Source: Candidatus Melainabacteria bacterium (GTDB lineage Bacteria > Cyanobacteriota > Vampirovibrionia > Obscuribacterales > Obscuribacteraceae). Taken from it: a stretch of 64,000 nt of DNA. The DNA lies in the NCBI GenBank assembly GCA_016699165.1, contig CP064963.1, forward strand, positions 1,922,001 through 1,986,000, given 5' to 3'. Position numbers and translations under genes: made by a program. A model generated the notes under the pieces. The model made no database searches and had not been told where the DNA came from. It worked only from the letters and a program-made list of their open reading frames with translations. Shown in pieces: positions 23,432 through 32,971 of the stretch. The stretch's first letter is position 1. Every line of letters starts with the position of its first letter.

Positions 23432-25776
23432 TGTTAACGGCAGAACTGGAAAAAGCTATCAACAACGCGGCTAATGAAGCAATCAGACGTAGACATGAGT
23501 TTCTTACGCTTGAACATTTATTGCTAGCTCTATTAGACGACAAAGTGGGCAAGGATGTTATCACTAAATGTGGTGGCAAACCGAACGCGATGAAAAAAGA
23601 GCTTTTGACTTTCATGGACGAAACTTATGAAGCGATGAATGACAGCTCCGAATATGTTTTGTCTCAAACAGCCTCTTACGAGCGTGTTTTTCAACGCGCA
23701 GTCATTCAAGCGCGATCATCTGGAAGAGCAAATATTGACGCAGGAAATATTCTTGCTGCATTCTTCGACGAAAAACGGTCTTATGCAACTTTTTTACTTG
23801 AATCGCATGGCATCTCGCGCTTAGATATTCTCAGTTATATTTCGCATGGACTGACTAAAAACGACAACGGCGTGTCAGCCGAGTATGGCAAGTCATCAAA
23901 CCATGGTCATGACGCAGACGCAAACAGTGACAGTAACGGTGAGGATGAAGAAGAAGTTTCTGCACTCGAGGCGTTTTGCGTTAACCTGCTTGAGAAAGCA
24001 GAAAATAAACAAATAGACCATTTAGTTGGTCGAGAAAACGAAGTCAATCGAGTGATTCAAATTCTTGCCAGGCGTCGCAAAAACAATCCACTTTTAGTGG
24101 GTGAAGCAGGAGTTGGTAAAACAGCTATTGCTGAGGGTCTTGCCCTAAAAATTCATCACGGCGAAGTGCCCAAGGCGCTTCAAACGGCAGAAGTGTATGG
24201 ACTTGAAATGAGTTCTATTCTGGCTGGTGCTGCTTTCAAAGGTGAGATGGAAAAGCGCTTAAAAGCTGTCATTGCAGAGCTTCAAGCAAAACCTGGTGCT
24301 ATTTTATTCATTGATGAAATTCAAACCATAGTTGGTGCCGGCAAAGAAAACGGAAGTTTCATCGATGCGGCAAGCATTTTAAAACCAGCTCTAGCTTCAG
24401 GAAAATTGCGCTGCATAGGTTCTACCACCTATCAAGATTACAAACAATCTATTGAAAAAGACAAAGCTCTTGCGCGTCGATTTGAAAAAGTCGAAGTAGT
24501 CGAGCCCAGTCACGAAGATACGATTCGGATCTTGCGTGGATTGAAGCACTATTACGAAGACCATCACCATGTCAAATATTCTGACGATGTTATCACTGCT
24601 ATTGCTGAACTTGCAGCAAAACATATAAACGATAAGTTTCTTCCAGATAAAGCCATAGACGTTATGGACGAAGTTGGCGCCAAAGTAAAACTACGCCCTG
24701 AAAACGAAAATCTGCATCCTGATATTACCTTAGACGATGTCGAAGGAGTGGTGGCATCTATTGCGCGCGTTCCCGTCAAGTCTGTTTCTGCCAAAGACAA
24801 GACTCGTTTGCAGAATCTGGAATCAGAACTTAAGAGCGTCATCTACGGTCAAGATCACGCAATCGAGCAAATTGCAAAAATCATCAAACTATCTCGCTCT
24901 GGTTTAGGTAATCTCACCAAACCAATTGGATCTTTTCTATTTTCTGGTCCAACTGGAGTGGGTAAAACGGAGCTTGCAAAACAATTAGCCAAAATTCAAG
25001 GCATCGAAATGATCCGTTTCGATATGAGTGAATTTAGCGAGAAACATACGGTGTCGCGCTTGATTGGCGCACCTCCAGGCTACGTCGGTTATGACCAGGG
25101 CGGTCAATTGACTGATGCTGTCATTAAGCATCCGCATTGTGTGGTATTACTTGACGAAATTGAAAAAGCACACTTCGATCTTTTTAATATCTTGTTGCAG
25201 GTCATGGACCATGCAGCGCTCACAGACAACTTCGGCAAGAAAGTCGATTTTAGAAACGTTATTTTAATTATGACCACCAATGCTGGTGCTCGCGACATGT
25301 TGAGTGATGGTGTCGGCTTTAAAATGGCAGAACCAACAGACACCACTCTTGGTGCCAAGCTCAATATGACTCCAGGCAAAAGTCGAGGCAAAGAAGCTAT
25401 TGAGAGGACATTCAGTCCTGAGTTTAGAAACAGACTAGATGCCTGGGTGGTCTTTAATCAATTAACTATTCGTGATATCAAACAAGTAGTCGACAAATTT
25501 GTTGGTGAAGTAAAAACTCAGCTTTTAGCCAAGAAAGTAACCCTAACAATTACAGATGCAGCAGTCGAATGGTTCACCAAAAACGGCTTCGACAAAGCTT
25601 ATGGCGCAAGACCAATGGGTCGCTTGATTCAACAAAAATTGCGCGAGCCTTTGTCTGAAGAATTGCTATTTGGCAAACTGCAAGATGGTGGCAGCGTCGA
25701 AGTCGATGCCAAAGACAACGAAATCGTAATTAACTGCAAAGAATCAGAGACTGAAGCTAATAGCCCCAGCGCATAA
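23431..25776 (+). CDS. clpA: ClpA, ATP-dependent Clp protease ATP-binding subunit
   Basis: 781 aa from the ATG at 23431. The N-domain (1-145, ELEKAINNAANEAIRRRHEFLTLEHLLLALL) docks ClpS. A short acidic linker leads to AAA module 1 with Walker A GEAGVGKT (about 224-231) and Walker B ILFIDEIQ, and module 2 with GPTGVGKT (about 506-513) and VVLLDEIEKAH. An IGL-type loop for ClpP docking is not obvious; the nearest candidate is DGVGFKMAEP (about 633). There is no UVR middle domain, which separates it from ClpC, the usual cyanobacterial form. It is coupled to clpS and overlaps the convergent fabH by 20 bases. Confidence 0.93.
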   Translation: MLTAELEKAINNAANEAIRRRHEFLTLEHLLLALLDDKVGKDVITKCGGKPNAMKKELLTFMDETYEAMNDSSEYVLSQTASYERVFQRAVIQARSSGRANIDAGNILAAFFDEKRSYATFLLESHGISRLDILSYISHGLTKNDNGVSAEYGKSSNHGHDADANSDSNGEDEEEVSALEAFCVNLLEKAENKQIDHLVGRENEVNRVIQILARRRKNNPLLVGEAGVGKTAIAEGLALKIHHGEVPKALQTAEVYGLEMSSILAGAAFKGEMEKRLKAVIAELQAKPGAILFIDEIQTIVGAGKENGSFIDAASILKPALASGKLRCIGSTTYQDYKQSIEKDKALARRFEKVEVVEPSHEDTIRILRGLKHYYEDHHHVKYSDDVITAIAELAAKHINDKFLPDKAIDVMDEVGAKVKLRPENENLHPDITLDDVEGVVASIARVPVKSVSAKDKTRLQNLESELKSVIYGQDHAIEQIAKIIKLSRSGLGNLTKPIGSFLFSGPTGVGKTELAKQLAKIQGIEMIRFDMSEFSEKHTVSRLIGAPPGYVGYDQGGQLTDAVIKHPHCVVLLDEIEKAHFDLFNILLQVMDHAALTDNFGKKVDFRNVILIMTTNAGARDMLSDGVGFKMAEPTDTTLGAKLNMTPGKSRGKEAIERTFSPEFRNRLDAWVVFNQLTIRDIKQVVDKFVGEVKTQLLAKKVTLTITDAAVEWFTKNGFDKAYGARPMGRLIQQKLREPLSEELLFGKLQDGGSVEVDAKDNEIVINCKESETEANSPSA

Positions 25777-26755
25777 GTAGCGCACCGGCAGAAAATCCTG
25801 CACCGATAGAAGCGAATAGCACTAAATCGCCTTTTTTCAGTCGTCCTTCTTTCAATGCGCTGTGCATTGCAAGTGGCAGCGTGCCTGCGGTGGTGTTACC
25901 AAACTCTCCGATATTTACAATCACTTTTTCCATCGGCATTTTCATGCGCTCTGCTGCCGAGGTGATGATTCTGAGATTAGCCTGGTGAGGAATAAAGACG
26001 TCTACATCGTCGCCAGTCAAGCCATTGCGCTCAAGAATTTGAACACATAGTTCGGGCATTTTTCTGGTGGCATATTTAAATACAACTTTGCCATCTTGCT
26101 TGACATAGTGCTGTTTCTGCTCAACTGTTTCTTGCGTGGCTGGCATTTTGCTTCCGCCTGCAGGCAGACAGAGCGAGTCGCCGCCGTTGCCGTCAACTTC
26201 GAAAATGAAGTCTATCAGTCCAACGTCTTCGTTATCTTTCTCGTCGTTTGGTTGCAGAAGAACCGCACCACCACCGTCGCCAAAGATAATGCAAGTTTGT
26301 CTATCGGTAAAATCGATTATAGAAGACATCACATCAAGCCCGATGACCAGTACGTTTTTGTGTGCGCCGCTCTTGATGAATTCGCCGCCAACTTGTAAGG
26401 CATAAATGAATCCGCAGCACGCAATGGACATATCAAAGCCCCAGGCTTTGTTACAGCCAAGGCGTTTTTGAACTAGACAAGCTGTGGCTGGCAGCAGCAT
26501 GTCTGGAGTAATGGTTGCGACAATAATGAGGTCGACGTCTTTGGCATCGACTTTAGCTTGAGCCAGACACTTTTCTGCCGCTTCATAACAAAGGTCAGAA
26601 GTGGTGACCCCTTTTTCGGCGATGTGACGTTGGTGAATGCCTGTGCGCTCGACGATCCAATCGTTGGAAGTTTCGATCATCTTTTCCAGGTCGTAATTAG
26701 TTACGACTTTGGGAGGGACAACCCCTGCAACACTCACTATTTTGGCTCTTGGCAC
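25757..26755 (-). CDS. fabH: 3-oxoacyl-[acyl-carrier-protein] synthase III (FabH)
   Basis: 332 aa. Starts type II fatty-acid synthesis by condensing acetyl-CoA with malonyl-ACP. The triad is Cys113 (SIACCGFIYAL), His256 (FIPHQANLRI) and Asn286 (GEFGNTTAGTLP). NDWIVERTGIHQRHIA is the family's conserved N-terminal box. An insert around 165-215 (EKDNEDVG..., PAGGSKMPATQET) is usual in the family. A lone gene here; other fab genes are not in the window. Its 3' end overlaps clpA tail-to-tail. Confidence 0.95.
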   Translation of the reverse strand: MPRAKIVSVAGVVPPKVVTNYDLEKMIETSNDWIVERTGIHQRHIAEKGVTTSDLCYEAAEKCLAQAKVDAKDVDLIIVATITPDMLLPATACLVQKRLGCNKAWGFDMSIACCGFIYALQVGGEFIKSGAHKNVLVIGLDVMSSIIDFTDRQTCIIFGDGGGAVLLQPNDEKDNEDVGLIDFIFEVDGNGGDSLCLPAGGSKMPATQETVEQKQHYVKQDGKVVFKYATRKMPELCVQILERNGLTGDDVDVFIPHQANLRIITSAAERMKMPMEKVIVNIGEFGNTTAGTLPLAMHSALKEGRLKKGDLVLFASIGAGFSAGALLMRWGY

Positions 26756-26863
26756 GACTGACTCCGCCTAGTTGGAAGATAACTGTTCAACATACTAGTA
26801 TCAGATTACCTTTTACAACCAGGCAAAAATCTTACCTATTAACATTACTTTTGATTGAAACAG

Positions 26864-26883
26864 TTAAGAATGGTGGTTCTTAA
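26864..26883 (-). terminator. possible terminator after the DUF4870 gene
   Basis: Stem TTAAGAA/TTCTTAA (26864-26870 with 26877-26883) around a six-base loop, just past the stop at 26890. It is AT-rich with a weak U-tract, so it is only a candidate. Confidence 0.35.
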
Positions 26884-26889
26884 GCAATT

Positions 26890-27396
26890 CTAAGGATTTT
26901 GCTCTTCGTCTTGCGTGATCGCTTTGACCGATTCGCCGTTGTCACTAGTTGGATTCTTTTTCATGTACTCTTCGACTTGTTTGCTCATTATAGGAATCTT
27001 GGCTTTCTTACCCGCTTTAGTGGTGAATCCAAGACGAATACAACCGATGCCATAGCCCACTGAGATCATGATTTGAATAATCAAAAACAAGATGCCGATA
27101 ATTGCTCCCACGTAGGGGATTTGATCGACCACGGCTTTGATGGTACCAAGTACGACACCAAAAACAAGCCAGATGCTAAACATGACAATGCTTTGAATTG
27201 AATTGAAGCGCAGGAATTCGTTGGTTTTTGCTTCGTTCTGCAACCAGAAATAAGACGCCAAGGGAAAGAAAGGAAAATAGCAAGCGGCGCCTGCCAGGTC
27301 GTAACTGAGATTCATTTTCTCGGTGCGACTGTCGTAGTCTTTGAGAAAAGCGTCGTCTTTCTTTTTCTTCGCCGGTTTCTTATCGCTGGCTGACAT
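26890..27396 (-). CDS. DUF4870 (Tic20-like) small membrane protein
   Basis: 168 aa. A Lys-rich cytoplasmic N terminus (MSASDKKPAKKKKDD), then three to four membrane helices: LSYDLAGAACYFPFFPLASYF, FNSIQSIVMFSIWLVFGVVLG and IPYVGAIIGILFLIIQIMISVGYGIG. The LRFNSIQSIV segment (a polar F..xQ between helices) matches the DUF4870 pattern. A basic/acidic C-terminal tail follows. Function is unproven. It diverges from the metallopeptidase gene and an AGGA precedes the ATG. Confidence 0.7.
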   Translation of the reverse strand: MSASDKKPAKKKKDDAFLKDYDSRTEKMNLSYDLAGAACYFPFFPLASYFWLQNEAKTNEFLRFNSIQSIVMFSIWLVFGVVLGTIKAVVDQIPYVGAIIGILFLIIQIMISVGYGIGCIRLGFTTKAGKKAKIPIMSKQVEEYMKKNPTSDNGESVKAITQDEEQNP

Positions 27397-27478
27397 ATGT
27401 TTTTCCTACACTCTTAGTGTTTTTTGGCGTTTTTGGCAATTCAAATATAGCATTTTGCTTTATACTCAGTACTCGATT

Positions 27479-28570
27479 ATGCCAGTATCGAACCGTTTAA
27501 AATTTAGCGCTTTTGCACGATGTCTCGCCGCATCTGCACTCGTTTTTGCAAGTTGTCCAAGCGCAATAGCAACACCAATGGAAGACGCGGCAAGAGCTTT
27601 TAACAAAGGTCAATTCAACAAGGCTAGCGAAGCTTTTCGAGCGATCGTCGATGCTGATTCCAAAAATTTCAGCGCGCATTGTTATCTGGCAGCCAGCCTG
27701 TCCAAGCTAGGACGAGATAACGAAGCGTTTGACGCATATTGGGTAATATTAAAAAGGTTTCCAGACCGCCCTCAAACGAGCGGAATCAGGTCTTATCTCT
27801 ACAAGCACGATCCTAATTTTTCTAAGAATGCGGCTCGAAACGCTTCAATGGTGGGCGATAACGCTGGCGGTGAAATAGAAAATAACGATTCAATTCCCCA
27901 GGGCTCAAAGCGCCTGACCGATCCGGGTGACATTGTCAACGCCATGGTTAGCAGGGTCAAACCGCTTAAAAACAGGCCGGAAGTATCAGCTCTTCTTGTC
28001 CAGGATATTAAAGTCGCTTTAAACGAATATCCACCAAGCGTCTTAAATTTATTATATGGTCGAGGTTGCAAAATCCTGGTCACACCCACTTATATAGACC
28101 GCGATCCTCGGTCTGAAAATTCAAGACCAGAGGGATTCGAGTATGGCTCAACCTGGAAAGATTGTCCCGGTAGATTCGATGGACGCAACGTCATTGTGTG
28201 CGAATACACTATTGGAAACGGTGTTGATTTAGAGAAAGCATCAGATCCCATCGGCATTTTACGCCACGAAGTGGGACATGCAATAGATAAATTTTTAGGC
28301 GATATATCAAATAAAACAGAATTCAGAACGGCTTATGATCAGGATTTGCATCACCTGGACGATTTTGTAAAACCACGCTTACGTTATTATATTCAGACAG
28401 AAGGCAATGGGCCAGCCGAGACTTTCGCCGAACTGGCTGCCGCCAAATATGGTGCAAAATCACAGTCGGGAAAGAGAAAAAATAGGTCGGCAACGATAGC
28501 CAATCTGGTTTATGACAATTTTCCCACCGCCAATAAAGTGCTAGAAAGCAAGCTGGCCAGTTTCCAGTAG
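27479..28570 (+). CDS. secreted zinc metallopeptidase (ATLF-like) with TPR-like N terminus
   Basis: 363 aa from the ATG at 27479 (the frame stays open further upstream, but a signal peptide begins here: NRLKFSAFARCLAASALVFASCPSAIA). Residues 34-95 form TPR-like helices (AARAFNKGQFNKASEAFRAIV). The catalytic domain is about 165-345: LRHEVGHAID (HExxH, 263-267) and the downstream glutamate helix GPAETFAELAAAKY (Glu314/318), the arrangement of gluzincins of the anthrax-lethal-factor-like (M34/ATLF) type. It would act outside the cytoplasm. It is the first gene of a long plus-strand run leading through a kinase and an esterase into the purine genes, only 27 bases before the kinase. Confidence 0.7.
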   Translation: MPVSNRLKFSAFARCLAASALVFASCPSAIATPMEDAARAFNKGQFNKASEAFRAIVDADSKNFSAHCYLAASLSKLGRDNEAFDAYWVILKRFPDRPQTSGIRSYLYKHDPNFSKNAARNASMVGDNAGGEIENNDSIPQGSKRLTDPGDIVNAMVSRVKPLKNRPEVSALLVQDIKVALNEYPPSVLNLLYGRGCKILVTPTYIDRDPRSENSRPEGFEYGSTWKDCPGRFDGRNVIVCEYTIGNGVDLEKASDPIGILRHEVGHAIDKFLGDISNKTEFRTAYDQDLHHLDDFVKPRLRYYIQTEGNGPAETFAELAAAKYGAKSQSGKRKNRSATIANLVYDNFPTANKVLESKLASFQ

Positions 28571-28597
28571 CGATAAATTTGCTAGAATTTGTAGGTC

Positions 28598-29467
28598 ATG
28601 GACCTGCCAAGCACAGCAATAATAGACAAAGTGATTAACGATCGCTACGAGATTCTCGAGCAGGTTGGTCACGGCATTTTTGGCGCTGTGTTCAAAGCCT
28701 GGCACAGACAGATGGAAAAAGAGATTGCGGTCAAAGTGCTGTTCCAACAGCTCGAACAAGAAGATCGCGGATTTCAAAGATTTCACCGCGAAGCCCAAGC
28801 TATAAGCGCATTGATGCATCCAAACATTGTCAAAGTTTATGATTTTGGCGTCTCCACTCAAAGTCGCCCTTACATGGTCATGGACTATGTAGAAGGGCAA
28901 AATTTGCGGGATATTTTAAAAACCCAAAATTGGTTACCGCAAGATAGAGCTATTTTTATTTTTGCTCAAATCGTTGATGCCCTGGGGCATATGCACGATT
29001 CTGGATTTTTGCACCGCGACATAAAGCCAGATAACATCATTGTTCACGATACAACTTATCAAAAAGATTTTGCCACTCTTGTAGATTTCGGCATCGCCAA
29101 ACGGCTCAACGAGCCACGTGAGAAGCGCTTGACTGTAGACGGAACAGTGGTGGGAACGCCTGCATACATGAGCCCAGAGCAAATAATGGGCAACGAAATA
29201 GACAACCGGAGCGACATTTATTCATTCGGCGTTTTAATGTATGTGACACTGACAGGCATTTTGCCTGTTCAAGGAAAAAATCCGGTCGACACGATGACCA
29301 AGCATGTGACCGAGGTTCCACTTGATATGGAGTTAGCCAATCCGGCAGTTAAAATTCCCCCCGAGCTAAAAGCGGTGGTGAAAAAATCCATGGCAAAATC
29401 GCCCGGAGACAGGCAGCAAAGCATGGCTCAATTGCACCAAGAACTGAAAGATTGTTTGAAGAAATAG
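28598..29467 (+). CDS. Hanks-type serine/threonine protein kinase (catalytic domain only)
   Basis: 289 aa, essentially a bare kinase domain. Gly-loop VGHGIFGAVFKA (23-34), ATP lysine K46 (IAVKVL), catalytic loop LHRDIKPDN (Asp141), DFG at 163, activation segment ending GTPAYMSPEQ. The RD catalytic loop suggests activation by loop phosphorylation. No membrane helix or PASTA/sensor domain, unlike PknB, so it is cytoplasmic. It is 27 bases after the metallopeptidase, 8 bases before the esterase and upstream of purF. A stand-alone FHA gene ends the same run (42884). Confidence 0.93.
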   Translation: MDLPSTAIIDKVINDRYEILEQVGHGIFGAVFKAWHRQMEKEIAVKVLFQQLEQEDRGFQRFHREAQAISALMHPNIVKVYDFGVSTQSRPYMVMDYVEGQNLRDILKTQNWLPQDRAIFIFAQIVDALGHMHDSGFLHRDIKPDNIIVHDTTYQKDFATLVDFGIAKRLNEPREKRLTVDGTVVGTPAYMSPEQIMGNEIDNRSDIYSFGVLMYVTLTGILPVQGKNPVDTMTKHVTEVPLDMELANPAVKIPPELKAVVKKSMAKSPGDRQQSMAQLHQELKDCLKK

Positions 29468-29474
29468 AATATAG

Positions 29475-30335
29475 ATGATCAGAAACACCATCATTGTAGT
29501 GACACTGATACTGGTAGCACTCCTGCCCTTCGTCACTAAAAGCCATGATGTCAACCTGGTTTATGGTATTCGCACAAATTTCGATCTCAACTATGCCGCT
29601 AGCAAAGACAAGCTTCACACCCTCGATTTATATGTCCCCAAGAAAAGAAGCGGCAAAAAACCAGCCCTTATAGTTTGGATTCATGGCGGCGGGTGGCGCG
29701 AAGGCGACAAGTCAGACACTCCGGCAATTGATATTGCACGTGAAGGCTTTGCTGTGGCATCGATAAATTACCGATTGGTCCCCGACTCTCCCTTTCCCGC
29801 TCAAATAGACGATTGTATTCAAGCTATAGAGTGGCTTTCTGGACAGGGCGACAAATACGGCTTCGACAATACACGCATTGGCGTGTGGGGGCTTTCAGCT
29901 GGCGGTCACCTGGCTGCCCTGGTTGGCACTTCTACCGGCTTAACACAAGCTGTTTGCGACTGGTGTGGACCAACAGACATGTTTACTTTTCGCCAGCAAT
30001 GCAAACCTAATGCCCTATTTCGAGATAGTTCGGCAGCAGACATGGTGGACAATCTTCTTGGTGGCTCGCCTGAAGAGAAGCACGACCTGGCAGTGGCTGC
30101 AAGCCCCATTAGTTTTGCCAGTCCAAATGACCCGCCTTTTCTAATTATGCACTCTGAAGGTGACCCAATCGTGCCGTTTGAGCAGAGCAAAGAGCTTTAT
30201 GATGCGCTCAAAAAAGTGAAGGCCGAAGTACAGCTAATTAAAATCCCGGGTCAAGAGCACGTTTTCATGGATGAAACGAATTTTGGCAAAGCGATAGATT
30301 TCTTTCAAACCAAGCTGAATAAGAATGTAAAATAA
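29475..30335 (+). CDS. alpha/beta-hydrolase, carboxylesterase/acetylxylan-esterase-like
   Basis: 286 aa. An N-terminal membrane or signal segment (residues 2-21), then a hormone-sensitive-lipase-like fold: oxyanion box WIHGGGW (about 68-74), nucleophile GLSAGG (Ser141), acid Asp230 (SEGDPIVPF) and His262 (PGQEHVFM). It probably hydrolyses short-chain esters or peptides outside the cytoplasm; the substrate is unknown. It is 8 bases after the kinase gene and 29 bases before purF, so it is co-transcribed with both. Confidence 0.85.
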   Translation: MIRNTIIVVTLILVALLPFVTKSHDVNLVYGIRTNFDLNYAASKDKLHTLDLYVPKKRSGKKPALIVWIHGGGWREGDKSDTPAIDIAREGFAVASINYRLVPDSPFPAQIDDCIQAIEWLSGQGDKYGFDNTRIGVWGLSAGGHLAALVGTSTGLTQAVCDWCGPTDMFTFRQQCKPNALFRDSSAADMVDNLLGGSPEEKHDLAVAASPISFASPNDPPFLIMHSEGDPIVPFEQSKELYDALKKVKAEVQLIKIPGQEHVFMDETNFGKAIDFFQTKLNKNVK

Positions 30336-30364
30336 CTGGGTGCCCTTCTCAGAGGATATATGCA

Positions 30365-31804
30365 ATGTGCGGCATTATCGCAATATCCGGCAGTGATTCG
30401 GCAGCGTACGAAGTATTCTTCGGGCTGATGAACCTGCAACACCGCGGCCAAGATGGCGCCGGTATCCTCACGTTAGAAACGAAGAGCGGCGACTTCCACA
30501 TTCACAAAGCAAGTGGACTAGTGGAAAACGTCTTTTCAGAGCGGTCTTTCAAAAACTTAAAAGGCAAAGCGGCGGTCGGCCATACACGATACGCCACTAT
30601 CGGTGGCAGCGATCCTAATATGCTGCAACCATTCTTAGATTATGACAAAGGCATTGGTCTTGCTCATAACGGAAACATTGTCAATTTCTATAATCTGCAA
30701 GAAAACTGGCTTTCGCAAAAAAATGCGCGCAACAAACAATGCGTCTCTGACTCAGAATTGATTTTGCGTTTGCTTTGCGACAATACCGATGGAAAGCTAA
30801 ACGAAGTCAAATTTTTCGATGCGCTTGGTCCTATCATGGAGAACCTGGTTGGTGGATATGCTGTAGCTGGTATCACCAAAGCCGGTGCCATTTTTGGCTT
30901 TAGAGATCCGCATGGAATCAGACCTCTCGTTTTTGGTCAAAAAGAATTCAATGGCGAAACTGTCTATGCACTATCAAGCGAAAGTGTGGCACTGGGATTT
31001 TTGGACTTTACCAATATCGAAGAAGTTAAGCCTGGTGAGGCTATTTACATAAGTCCAGATCGAAAAGTTTTCAAAAAAATTGTTCAAAGCGATTCTATTT
31101 CACCTTGCATGTTCGAGTGGGTTTATTTTGCTCGGGTCGAATCTGAATTCTCTGGACAATCTGTTTATAGAGCGCGTTTTAGACTGGGATTGCTATTAGC
31201 CGAGCAATTAAAACAAGCAGGGATCACAGCCGATATCGTGGTTCCAGTTCCTGAGACCAGTCGCGCATCAGCTATTGCACTGGCTGAAGGACTAAAAGTT
31301 CCCTTTCGCGAATTGCTAATTAAAAACAGATATGTAAACCGCACTTTTATTTTAGACGACCAGCAATCAAGACAAGAAGCGATTCGACGAAAGCTTTATC
31401 CCATTGCAGAAGAGTTCAAAGATAAAAGCGTATTGGTAGTCGATGATAGCATCGTGCGCGGCAACACCGCCCAACAAATCATGCGCTTAATCCGAAATTC
31501 TGGCGCCAAAGAAATTACATTGGTATCAACCTGTCCTCCAATATCTAGTCCCTGCTATTACGGAATTGATTTTCCAAGCACGCAGGAACTGGTTGCATTC
31601 GGGCGCACAGAAGCAGACATTGCAAAAGAGCTTGGTGCAGACAGAGTTATTTATCAAAGTATCGAAGGCTTGCAAAAAGCGCTTGAATCCAAGAACCTTT
31701 GCATGGGTTGTCTGACCGGAACTTATCCAACCACAGTGGAAGACGGTCGCGTATTTGGGGACGCACGAGCGAAAGATCGTATAACCAGAGGAGAGACCAA
31801 TTAG
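30365..31804 (+). CDS. purF: amidophosphoribosyltransferase (PurF)
   Basis: 479 aa. First step of purine synthesis: PRPP plus glutamine to phosphoribosylamine. It starts MCGIIAISG, so Cys2 becomes the N-terminal nucleophile without a long propeptide. The PRPP loop is VLVVDDSIVRGNTAQQI. Cysteines around 248 (SPCMFEW), 397 (SPCYYG) and the pair 446/449 (LCMGCLTGTYPT) sit where the B. subtilis enzyme binds a 4Fe-4S cluster, so this is probably an Fe-S, oxygen-sensitive type. AGAGGA lies upstream. It opens the unbroken pur gene series. Confidence 0.96.
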   Translation: MCGIIAISGSDSAAYEVFFGLMNLQHRGQDGAGILTLETKSGDFHIHKASGLVENVFSERSFKNLKGKAAVGHTRYATIGGSDPNMLQPFLDYDKGIGLAHNGNIVNFYNLQENWLSQKNARNKQCVSDSELILRLLCDNTDGKLNEVKFFDALGPIMENLVGGYAVAGITKAGAIFGFRDPHGIRPLVFGQKEFNGETVYALSSESVALGFLDFTNIEEVKPGEAIYISPDRKVFKKIVQSDSISPCMFEWVYFARVESEFSGQSVYRARFRLGLLLAEQLKQAGITADIVVPVPETSRASAIALAEGLKVPFRELLIKNRYVNRTFILDDQQSRQEAIRRKLYPIAEEFKDKSVLVVDDSIVRGNTAQQIMRLIRNSGAKEITLVSTCPPISSPCYYGIDFPSTQELVAFGRTEADIAKELGADRVIYQSIEGLQKALESKNLCMGCLTGTYPTTVEDGRVFGDARAKDRITRGETN

Positions 31805-31807
31805 CCG

Positions 31808-32971
31808 ATGAATAAATTGCAAGATCCAGTACAAGCAAATTTAATTTATGAAGGCTCGGTCAAAAAAATCTGGAAGCCGCAAAAAGAAAACGATAAATTA
31901 TGGTTTCAATTCACTGATGCCTACTCGGTTTTCGACTGGGGCAAAATGCCAGACGATATCGAAAACAAAGGCAAAAGTTTGACTCTAATGGGCGAACACT
32001 TTTTCAAATATTTTGCAAAACCTGAGATTTGGCAAAAACTAGAAAAAACAGATCTGGCACTGGATCAGGCATGGCTCAAAGACCGCTTTGCTCATGCTAG
32101 TTTCAAAAATTTAGTCCAAAACGCAATGCCCAATCATTTCATCAAATCAATCGATGGCTATTTAGAAGTAGTGCAAGGTATCGTTCCAAAAGCGACTGTT
32201 CATAATGTTTCAGGCATAAATGGCAGTTCTGTTTACGCATATGAAAATCTACCCTCTGCTCAAAAAGAAGGTTCGGGCCAAAGATATCTGGTTCCTTTAG
32301 AAGTGGTGTTTCGATTTGGTCTGCCACAAGGCAGCTCACTTATAGATAGACTCAAAGCCAATTCTGGATACGCCAAATCTTTAGGTCTGCCTCAAGATGC
32401 AAAACTTGAAGCAGATAGTAAATTTCCATATCCAGTGCTTGAGTTTTACACCAAGCTTGAACCATCAGACAGATTGCTCAGCCTGCAAGAAGCTGTTTTA
32501 CTCTCTGGATTAAGCGCAGACCAGTTTGATATGTTGAGCGAACAAACACTTATGCTTGCTGTAGCTTTGCGTCAGTTTTTCAAAGAAAGAGAAATTGAAC
32601 TTTGGGATGGCAAATTTGAATTTTTAGTGGAGTATACAAAGTCTGGCACCCAGATTTTGTTAGCAGATAGTATTGGTCCAGACGAATTGAGACTGATTTA
32701 TAAAAACTGTCATTTATCCAAAGAAATTTTGCGTCAAATATATAAAGACTCTGCCTGGGCAAAAGAACTTACAAGCGCCAAGAAGTCTGGTAGCAAAGAC
32801 TGGAAAAAAATGGTCAGTAAAGGTCCGGAGCCACTTTCTGGCGACACAAAAAAAATAGTGGACCAGTTATATCCGGTCATCACTAATTGCATAGTGGGTA
32901 AAGAAGTTTTTGCAGGATGCCCCAACTTAGATGAATACGTGAAAACACTTGAGCGAGTGCTTAGCGCATGA
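31808..32971 (+). CDS. purC: phosphoribosylaminoimidazole-succinocarboxamide synthase (PurC)
   Basis: 387 aa. Joins aspartate to CAIR to form SAICAR. Recognised by EGSVKKIWKP at the start, YLVPLEVVFRFGLP, and WDGKFEFLVEYTKSG, then ILLADSIGPDELRL. It is longer than the usual about 240-aa bacterial form, with extra sequence at 95-115 and 200-240 and a longer C terminus, so it belongs to a long-form subgroup. It starts three bases after purF and its TGA overlaps the purD ATG. Confidence 0.92.
   Translation: MNKLQDPVQANLIYEGSVKKIWKPQKENDKLWFQFTDAYSVFDWGKMPDDIENKGKSLTLMGEHFFKYFAKPEIWQKLEKTDLALDQAWLKDRFAHASFKNLVQNAMPNHFIKSIDGYLEVVQGIVPKATVHNVSGINGSSVYAYENLPSAQKEGSGQRYLVPLEVVFRFGLPQGSSLIDRLKANSGYAKSLGLPQDAKLEADSKFPYPVLEFYTKLEPSDRLLSLQEAVLLSGLSADQFDMLSEQTLMLAVALRQFFKEREIELWDGKFEFLVEYTKSGTQILLADSIGPDELRLIYKNCHLSKEILRQIYKDSAWAKELTSAKKSGSKDWKKMVSKGPEPLSGDTKKIVDQLYPVITNCIVGKEVFAGCPNLDEYVKTLERVLSA

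Noticed and set aside
30336..30364. Purine riboswitch before purF
   Set aside because: Only 29 bases separate the esterase stop from purF, too short for a riboswitch aptamer; none is seen further upstream in the operon either.
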